Part shown: piece after piece, positions 55,995 through 64,000 of the stretch
Position numbering within the stretch: the stretch's first letter is position 1
How the letters are laid out: each line of letters begins with the position of its first letter
Source of the DNA: Gymnothorax reevesii
Taxonomy: Eukaryota > Chordata > Actinopteri > Anguilliformes > Muraenidae
Direction of reading: 5' to 3'
DNA: 64,000 nucleotides
Assembly: GCA_029721435.1 (NCBI GenBank)
Contig: CM056583.1
Location: 93,873,575 to 93,937,574 of the forward strand
The notes under the pieces: generated by a model
The model's database searches: none
The model's input: only the letters and a program-made list of their open reading frames with translations
Told to the model about the DNA's origin: nothing
Program-made: the position numbers and the translations under genes

Positions 55995-56385
55995 GTGACA
56001 TAGTGGTTAGCACTACTGCCTCACAGCAAGAAGGTCGTGGGTTGGAATCCGGCCTGGGGCCTTTCTGTGTGGAGTTTGCATGTTCTCCCCGTGTTTGCGT
56101 GGGTTTCCTCCGGGTACTCTGGTTTCCCCCACCCCCGCAAAAATGCAATATAGGAACCCTCCCTCCCTCCTGTATGCCTGTGTGTGAATGTTTGGTGGTG
56201 GTCTGAGGGGCCGTAGGTGCATACTGGCAGCCACGCTTCCGTCAGTCTGCCCCAGGGCAGCTGTGGCTACAAAAACGTAGTTTACCACCATCAGAGCGTG
56301 AATGTGTGAGTGAATGAATAATGCCTCCACTGTAAAGCATCTTTGACTGTCCAAAAAAGCGCTATATAAAATTGATGCATTATTA
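55995..56385 (+). mobile_element. tRNA-derived SINE, full length
   Basis: Box A-like TAGTGGTTAGCAC and box B-like GGTTGGAATCC are followed by the fish-typical body (TGTGTGGAGTTTGCATGTTC, GGGTTTCCTCCGGGTACTC) and a 3' part ending AAAGCGCTATATAAAATTG-ATGCATTATTA. The 11-bp target duplication TATTATCGTGG lies at 55984-55994 and 56386-56396. It split an older repeat whose other copy is at 10.47-10.7 kb. Confidence 0.92.
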
Positions 56386-56754
56386 TTATCGTGGACATAC
56401 ACGCTTTTGTTTCTTATCAGATACAAGATACAAGATTCTTGTAGATAAAAGGTTTTATCAGCAGGCCGACGATATTTAATTTTACAATTTTTCAGCAGCC
56501 AGTAATAGGCCAATCATAGGCCTGTAGGATATTCATGAGTGGGGCCAAGTAAAACATTTTATCAATAATTTTATTTTATTTTTATATTGTGCTTTGTTGG
56601 AATGTCAGTGCTAAATAAATATTTTCATAATTTTGTAATTTAATTATTCTTTGAAGCATGAATATTAATTTATGCAATTGCAATGCTTTGACTTTAGTTA
56701 GGTAAGTACACAGTCATAACCATAAATGCAATGAATTGGCATAATAATTTCTTT

Positions 56755-56836
56755 CGGTGTTTCGGTTTTCAGGCAAGCATTTCTCATTTTCGTTGGTCGG
56801 TTTCGGATGAAAATTTTCATTTCGGTGCATCCCTAA
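56755..56836. mobile_element. Possible hAT-type end
   Basis: It ends in ATTTCGGTGCATCCCTAA; the reverse complement TAGGGATGCACCGAAAT resembles hAT terminal repeats. The matching second end was not found. Confidence 0.35.
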
Positions 56837-56839
56837 TTT

Positions 56840-58690
56840 TTTCAAATGGTATCAAACTTTGCGCAGACATTCTCACATGGAGTGTATGAAATTTTCCAAA
56901 CGGCATTCTGATGGGTCAAACGGTGTGTCCACAGCGAAGGGTATTTTTTTACTGTACAATGTGCCATATTCATAAAATTTTTTATTGCATCAAATTTTGT
57001 ATGAAACCTCACCAGAACAAGTGAACACACTCAAATTTAGAATTTTTTCAAAATTTTATGTTATTGCAACGAATCGTGGTGGTTGTTTTAGTGTTTCTAG
57101 GTGGCACTAGAAAGCACACTTTGGCGGTTTGGGGGATTTTTATTACGTTTTATACAATTATTGGCCTGCCCTGACGTGTATGCCAAATTGGGTGAGTTTT
57201 GCACGATGTTAAGGAGGTGAAATTTTGGTTGGAAGTGGCATACACATAGGAAAAGGCAGTCAACGTGATTTGGTACCCCAACTTTGATGCCTCATCAAAT
57301 CCAAACCATTCGAGTAATAACTAAGTTATGCATAACTTCTTATCAGCAGTGTGTGCTTTGTCATCTATTAGCGTTTGGAGCTGATACGATGAACGCCCTT
57401 AAAGGAGTTTTCGTTTGTTCAAGGCAAAATTTAAGGGTGAACTGTTATTTTGAAATGCAAATTGCAGACTTCCTGTTAAATTTAGGTCAGAGGTGTGACT
57501 GGAAAAACACGTAGCAAATTGCAGGAGACGGCAGAGTAGCTATTAGAATTTATCGCTTTATGCGTCATTTCATCTGTGATACCTTTCGTAAGAACAAAAT
57601 GCTTCATCTGCACCCATAAAGTTATTTTCCGCACAATTTTTGGGAAATAGGGGCAGTATAATAACTTTCTCAAGGGGATTTAGGGGAACACCATTGCCTC
57701 TAATTTCGCTAAGAAAGGGGTCACAGGCAAAGAAACGCATTTCATAAATGCAGCTGCTTCGTTGAACAAACGCAAAACTTGTTTGAAAGGTAAGGCAACG
57801 CACTGTATATTTATCAAGCTGCGTAAAACAACGCACGTTTCAAAAACACAATTTGAAGACCTGTTTCCTTGCGATAATGCGGAAGCGATTTGTCTTTCAC
57901 AGAGAGGATTCTCTCTGACCAATCAGTGGGCTGCTGTGTTGTCATTTAACATATCGTCGGCCGACTGACAAAACCTCTGTAGGGGTTTGGGGCCTAATAA
58001 ACACAGCAACTCCTCCCTTCCCCTGTCTACATGAGATTCCCTGGGGCGGTGCAATTCTGGTGCATTTCCACGTGACATGAGGCACATTTTTTGCGTGGAC
58101 AGATTACGCAAATGTCAATTCAATGATGCAAATGAATGCAAGAATACGGTAGTTCATGCCCAGTGACACGAATTGCGCCAATGATGCATTCTGAATGGTT
58201 AAAATGATGTGACGTGAACGCAAGAATGCGCTACATTTGTATATTGCTCAAGCTGAAAATATTCAAGATGAGCGAAGAATGCATGAGTGTATTATTTTTC
58301 TGAATAGCATCATTGGTACTGCTACATTGGCCAGCCACACCATCTATATTGCTCAAACCACAGTTGCATTGCCTGAGATAATGGGAACACTAGCTAGCTA
58401 GCTACCGTGCTAGCTATATCTAATAAGCTATGCAACAGTTTCCTAAAAAAGAAAAAAAAAATAGTGGTGTAGCTCAAAATCAAATATGACAGAATCATCA
58501 GTTTTATGAATATTTTTATTCTCAGGCAGGCACAATATTCACAAAGTAAAATGTTTGAGCTGTTAGCATAGCAACATTAGCAACCTACCTTAATGGAAAT
58601 ATCTGCTCAATATAACCTGATTCATAATTTACTCACGCATGCTGTCATGTATTTGTGTTTGATTGGGCTCTGACAACATATTATGCCTTA
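56840..58690. other. No gene recognised; second copy of 60-bp repeat
   Basis: Contains the repeat at 57492-57552. Otherwise only short frames and GCTAGCTAGCTA runs near 58391. Confidence 0.45.
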
Positions 58691-59240
58691 GGGGCTGTTA
58701 ACACTGAACGCTCATTATTGGCATGGAAATGCAAGGCGTGTCTGTCCCGATTTTTTGGAGCCTACATCTTAAAAAACGCTGGATGCAGCTTTTCTGCAGT
58801 TGCTAAGAAACACCCATCACTCACTTTGCGAAAATTCTGAACAGTGTTAATGGCTTCGGCGAACTGGTTCCACCGCAAAGTCTGATGATTTGTCAGTTTT
58901 TTTTAAAAATACATGAGCAGGACTCACTTTTGCTCTAAAGGAGAGTGAGAGGAAAATTTTGTGGGAAAATTGGGAAATCACTGTTTTCGGGCCAAGGCAG
59001 AGCAAACGGTAACTAAAGATTTCTGGGAAAAGACTGATGATGACAAAGTGCTTTTTTATCAAGGCCCCTCTAAATATGATTTTTTTTCAGCTGGAGCCGC
59101 GCCTAAAAAGAGCAGGACGCCTGGCGTGTGTAAAACGCTCTGCGCTCAAAGGCAGTGTCCAAAACGCTTCAAACTGAAAATATTACAGTAACAAAAAGGG
59201 CACCCCTCACCGACAGAGCGGATTTGGTATGAACGGCCCC
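58691..59240. mobile_element. PIF/Harbinger-type MITE
   Basis: Ends GGGGCTGTTAACACTGAA and (reverse complement of the right end) GGGGCCGTTCATACCAAA are flanked by TTA on both sides (58688-58690, 59241-59243). A 3-bp TWA duplication with GGGGC-type ends fits Harbinger. 550 bp, non-coding. Confidence 0.7.
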
Positions 59241-59345
59241 TTAATAGGTTTATTGATTACGCATGCACTATATGCCTTAATGGTATTCCCAACGGGGCTT
59301 TTTGGGTAAGATATTTTTAGCTGAGATTGTTATTTATTCCTAAGA

Positions 59346-59560
59346 ATGTGCACAAGGCACAGTGGTTAGCACTACTGCCTCACAGCAAGAAGGTTATGGG
59401 TTCGAATCTGACCTGAGGCCTTTCTGTGTGAAATTTGCAAGTGTTCGCGTGGGTTTCCTCCGGGTACTCCGGTTTCCCCACCCACAAAAACATGCATTAT
59501 AGGAACACTCCTACCAGTACCCCTGACCAAGGTGCTGGCTTTGGAACTGGAGTTGGTCTC
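59346..59560 (+). mobile_element. tRNA-derived SINE, 3' truncated
   Basis: CAGTGGTTAGCACTACTGCC, GGGTTCGAATCTGACC and GGGTTTCCTCCGGGTACTC match the copy at 55995. The tail is lost after about 59525. Confidence 0.85.
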
Positions 59561-61060
59561 CGGGCGCTGCTCTGTGTGGCTGCTTAATAATAGGCTGGGT
59601 CAAATTCAGAGGACGAATTACCCCACAGTGTTCAAAAAGTATATCTTTTCTTAAGGCGGGGGGGCCCCACCATCCAAACCGGTCCAATGGGCCCTGCCAG
59701 CAAAATTTTTTTTTTTGCGACCAGGTTCCACACAGACCACGTTTCTCAATAGCATACCAGCCAATTACATTGCTCCTGCGATTCCCAAACCATTTGACCA
59801 CTCTGATAGGTCACTTTCAATGCAGTCACGTCCACACGACCTCCTTCAACTGAACTGATGAGCAAGCAAACAGTTTGTGCTGAGGCAATACTTTGTGTTT
59901 GAACACTGTTGTGCATGCAATCGTGAAATCCGTTACTCTTCCAATTATATGGCCATCTTGCTAGCTATGAAACGCTAAAGAAAATCTTTGTTAATAATTG
60001 TCATATTTAGGCAATGTTAATTAGTTTTTGCCCTTACTTCACAAGCTAGCACACTATAACCGCAATAGCCAGCTAAAAAATAAGCTAAAACGCCCTAAAC
60101 ATATAAAAGTACAGTTCAAATGCACAAAAACACTGCAAAATAGATCAAAGATGTTCATGCCAATTACAGCTAGCTATTACAGTCAGAAAAGTTGGGGCCA
60201 GGGTCGAGCAACTTATGTACATGTAATATTAACATCATATCTCTTTTCAATGAGCCTCTATAAAATTCCTGTAAGTAAATCAGCAGGCAAAAACTTCTCT
60301 TAGTGAAGCTGTCAACTAAAGCTATTAATCTTGACTACTCCCCCTTTTCATGATGTCAAATAACGAAATAAAACTAAATGCATCAGAAAAAAAATGGGAA
60401 ATTGAATATATTTCAGCATGGTAAGAACTACTCAAAATTACAGAAACCATTTTTTGAAGAAACTTATTTGACATGTTTTTTAATACTTCGGTGAGGCTTA
60501 TGTCCCATACACTAACATGGAGGGGGTGGGCTTATAACCTGTATCGCAGCCAGCCACAAATAGCGATCAAAATGTTTTGGCCTCATGCTTGGGGAGTTGT
60601 TAAGTTGTCCATCTTTACATGCAGTCAATGACAAAATTAGTCCATATTCTGGCAAATTTGATCCTTGGGCCAGCGATAGACACTTACTACATCAGCATTT
60701 GAGTTTGAGCAGGCGCTGCCACACAGCACCAAAACATTCACCACCACACCTCACGCAAGTTTAATTGATTCACATTGAATATATACGGCAACTGCAAGCT
60801 GTCTGTCTCCTGTTTTGTCACAGGAAAACCTGACTGAGGCGCTCTTACCTCTTGTTATATATTTCAAAGGTATATTTCAAGTTGTTTTTCCAATAGACTT
60901 TAAACTATAATAATTTTATTCAACTTATACATTATTACAATGAATAACATTTATATGTACAAATTAAGTGTTATGTATTACATTATTTCCAAAAACGAAA
61001 CAAATAAAATAATACATTCTTTACATTATTTCAAGTTTCATTGCAACAATAACACAGAAC
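59561..61060. other. No gene recognised
   Basis: Short frames only. No terminal repeat belonging to the Harbinger gene that follows could be identified. Confidence 0.45.
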
Positions 61061-61081
61061 ATCCTCCTGACTCCAAGTCGC

Positions 61082-62421
61082 CTAGACACCCACCATCCGG
61101 TCTTGCCAGGGGACAGCACCAGCTGGAGAGTTGCACCAATGCTTCAGCAAGTTCCTTTGCCTCTTGCCTTTCTTGGATACTCTGTTGGGTGCCTGCACAA
61201 CACGGGTGTCTTCCATGTTTCTCCCCTCTTGCCAGGCACCAGGCTGCATGTTGCCATCCTGGGCTTGCACGTCGACCAGGCGGTTCTGGAGCACAGGCTA
61301 CCAAGTCCGCATGATGTTGTGAAGGAGCACACAGGCCTTGACAATGAGCCTGACGTTAGCAGCGTGATGGTTCATGGTGCTCAGAAGAATTTGGAATCTG
61401 TAGGCAAGGATGCCAAAAGCATTTTCAACCACTCTTCTGGCCCGTGACAGTCTGTAGTTGAAGATTCTTTTTTCCCTGTCAAGGTTCCTGGCACCGTAGG
61501 GCTTCATCAGGTAGGTCCTCAGGCTGAAGGCGTCATCTCCCACCAGGAAGTATGGCACATCTTGAGTGTCATGTGGCTGAGGCTCTGGCTGTGGCCATCC
61601 CATGATGTTGTTGCGCTCCAGGCTTTCTCGCAGCTCGCTGCTGTTGTAGATGTGAGCATCTGAGGATGGGTCATTACCAGACACATCTACCTATAGGAAC
61701 TTGTAATCAGACGTCACCCTGGCAAACAGGATGACGCTGAAGAAGCCTTTGTAGTTGTAGTACTCGGAGCCAGAGTCAGGGGGAGCCTTGCATGCCACGT
61801 GCTTCCCATCAATAGCGCCGATGACGTGGGGGAAGTTCCACCTCTGGTACCAGTCATTTGCTAGTCGTAGCCAGCCTGCTAGGGTGGTGGGAGGTGACAA
61901 CTGCTCATCTAAGTACTCCTCTATGATGGCCTCGCAGACTTCTCTGACAACAATGCTGATAGTGTTGTGGGGGACCCTTCAGCCGTCCTGCATGTCACGG
62001 TACTTGGCGCCAGATGCTAGGTGACGAAGGGTAAGGGCCACCATCAGACCAGGATTAAGGGGAGCTCTCCAGTTGGTCGTCTCCTTGGTAATTCTGGGGG
62101 TCAGCCTCTAGACAATCTCGTTGTACATGGCTGGAGGCATGGGCATGAAGTTCTGGTAGGATCCTGGGTCTCCACCATCAGCCGATACAAGCCCTGCTCT
62201 GGTCTTCTAGAAATCCAGGGTCTCACCCACACGTTTCGGGCCTGTCTTCTCCTCAGTTTCCTCATTCTCCTGGCCAAAATCTCATGAACTAGCAGCAGCT
62301 GGTCATTCTGGTTCTGTAGCAGGAACACTAGGACATCTCTGCTCTGGGGGTTCATGCTGGACTGGGAGAAACTTGGCGTTGAGGAGGAACTTGAGATGCG
62401 GAACACGGATGCGATGTGCAC
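61082..62421 (-). pseudogene. PIF/Harbinger (HARBI1-like) transposase, broken
   Basis: On the - strand: an N-terminal part (62421-62101), then 'TPRITK', 'LRHLASGAKYRDM' and the DDE domain with first Asp in 'VIGAIDGKHV' (about 61800-61817). 'YYNYKGFFSVIL', 'LVGDDAF' and the Glu-bearing 'RRVVENAFGIL' follow. These are DDE_Tnp_4 / HARBI1-type motifs in order. Breaks are a frame change near 62110, a TAG at about 62109, a TGA at about 61979 (Trp codon expected), a TAG at about 61688 after 'DYKFL' (Trp expected), and a TAG at 61298. Such enzymes insert at TWA together with a separate Myb-like protein, for which no gene was seen. Confidence 0.85.
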
Positions 62422-62424
62422 CCC

Positions 62425-64000
62425 TCAGCAGCAGGACTTGGACTGACGGGAGATGATAAAATACCTGCTTTCATATAGCCCCAATCATACGGGAGTTGTT
62501 AGTGATACATCAGTGATTCATTAGTATTTCATAAGTATTACATGCAGTTATTTATGTGTTCTGTTAGAGATACATAGGCCAATAAATTTTGTTCCAGTTA
62601 TTTTCAGTGATACGTAGGTGTTACAAGCGCGAAACATGCGTCATATGTCTGCTAATCGTTAGTGGAAAGTTGTCGATGAACGCAATAGCGGAAATATTTT
62701 CGCGAACAATCACTGATATTCGCCGCATATTTCATGCATTGTCCGCGTAAGAACTACGCAAAAATTACGTAAAACAGCGCAATAATGCGGAAACTCTAAA
62801 GCGAAGCCGAGTTTTGAGTTGCTTAAAACCTGGAATCGTGTAAAGTGCCAATCCTGCAAACATCGGCTGACAATTACGGAAGTTCCACGTCAGAAAAACT
62901 GATGAAATGCGCAAATCGCGGATGTATCGCGTAAGAATAGAATTTTGTGCGTGATTCATGCGTTTACGTGACTTTTGGGCTGTGTGACCATGCCTTTATG
63001 TTGGAGTGCCCTCTAAAGGTCCTCATGTAAACAGTTTTATGTAACCCCTCAGATATTTTGTAGTAAAGACAGTAACAATGCAAGGGAAAATAGATCAGCG
63101 AATCTCCTATTGCTGCACAGCCTACTCAAAAGGGCAGGGCAGCGCTAGATAGTGCAAAAAACAATTTAAGCTGAAAAAAAGAGCAAAACCATTGGGAATT
63201 TAGAACTGAATGAGTTTAGCAGTTTAGCCATGGACTGAATATAAAGATGGACAATGCATCCCCATTTACTCCCATTGATCAAAAATGGAGCCAAAATATC
63301 CTGGATACGGGCGTCTTGCATTATAGGAGCCAGAGTCTGTGCAGTAGTGATTGGGGGTCGAGCCACGGCATCGAGTTCCCACCCATACACCCGCCCCTCT
63401 GAACATTTGACCTGGCCTGGCTACTGCCCTATTAATGTAATGCTAAGTACCTCTCACAACTCATACACAGAGATCGTACAGTCTATATAAGCGAACGGAC
63501 CCTCCAACTGCCGGCTGCGTTGCTTTTCGTAGGCTCGTTAAGTACGGTAATGCCGTCTGTGGGTAAATAGACCCCCGCTGCCATCTGTTTCACGGTTAGT
63601 TATGAATACGTAACTCGCCAGCAATGATGTCTTGTCACTGAATCTCGCTTAACAAGGTAGCTAACTAGATTAGCTAACGGAGGCAGCAGATTTTCGCAAT
63701 TTCTGGACCATATAGCCGCAGTCGTTGTTCTCAACTGAAATTTACCTCATTTGGTGAGTGGCGAGCATTTTAATGCTAGATCACATTCCACCGGGAAAGT
63801 GTCATTTCCTCTGTGAAAATGAAAATTCACTCTACTCACCCCAAGGCAAATCAAAGGGTCCATGAATTACTTTCATCCTCAAAACACTTTTGGAGTTACA
63901 AAGAAAAACAGCATTGAAGACAAATCCAAATCAATTGAAGTCAACGGAGACCACTTTTTCAAGTGTAAAAAACATCATTTTAAAACCACAAAATGCCTCC
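62425..64000. other. No gene recognised
   Basis: AT-rich sequence with CGC-containing words (62640-62960). No terminal repeat, RNA gene or exon was recognised. Confidence 0.45.

Noticed and set aside
61038..61447. Open frames on the + strand opposite the Harbinger gene
   Set aside because: They are shadows of the transposase coding strand. Only the - strand shows the DDE motifs.

Overview
The window looks like intergenic or intronic DNA of a teleost fish. The evidence is the set of repeat families: Gmr1-type Ty3/gypsy elements, CR1- and L1/Tx1-type LINEs, several Tc1-like transposons, a Penelope-like element, PIF/Harbinger and piggyBac elements, and tRNA-derived SINEs of kinds common in fish. 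No complete, intact host protein-coding gene was found. Every long coding stretch belongs to a mobile element, and nearly all are broken by in-frame stops. Possible host sequence is limited to two 60-nt exon candidates on the + strand (23.7 and 32.2 kb) and one weak signal-peptide-like first exon on the - strand (29.3 kb).

Layout. 1-0.7 kb: 3' end of a CR1 LINE. 0.9-7.8 kb: a TTAA-flanked MITE split by a full-length - strand Gmr1-type retrotransposon (1069-6841, target duplication AGTG), with a piggyBac-type MITE (7494-7824) on the terminal TTAA of the first MITE. 8.1-9.7 kb: repeat fragments, a Tc1 relic and, inside the relic, a solo LTR with a 5-bp target duplication. 12.4-16.4 kb: nearly full-length CR1 with an SGNH-esterase ORF1 and an EN-RT ORF2 in one frame. 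17.7-23.6 kb: Tc1 fragments, a foldback MITE and a complete 1.5-kb Tc1. 24.0-28.3 kb: a SINE fragment and a - strand L1/Tx1-type LINE whose ORF2 is split by about 47 copies of a 40-bp minisatellite. 30.8-33.8 kb: - strand CR1 and Tc1 relics. 35.0-41.1 kb: a second, younger Gmr1-type element on the + strand with only two nonsense codons. 41.1-46.2 kb: an unusual dispersed repeat with two internal tandem arrays. 46.4-52.1 kb: a three-level nest, with a Penelope-like head-to-head palindrome inside a Tc1 inside a CR1. 54.3-59.6 kb: a second TTAA MITE, three SINEs and a Harbinger-type MITE. 61.1-62.4 kb: a broken PIF/Harbinger transposase.

How the parts relate. The two Gmr1-type copies share gag-protease-integrase-RT-RNase H order, a capsid of the kind that gave rise to the SCAN domain, and LTRs carrying runs of p53-type half-sites. 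Insertion junctions with target duplications let the order of several events be read directly. The Penelope palindrome carries a hammerhead-ribozyme-like motif in each arm. I could not run homology searches, so family names rest on recognised motifs and termini, and boundaries without a target duplication are approximate.
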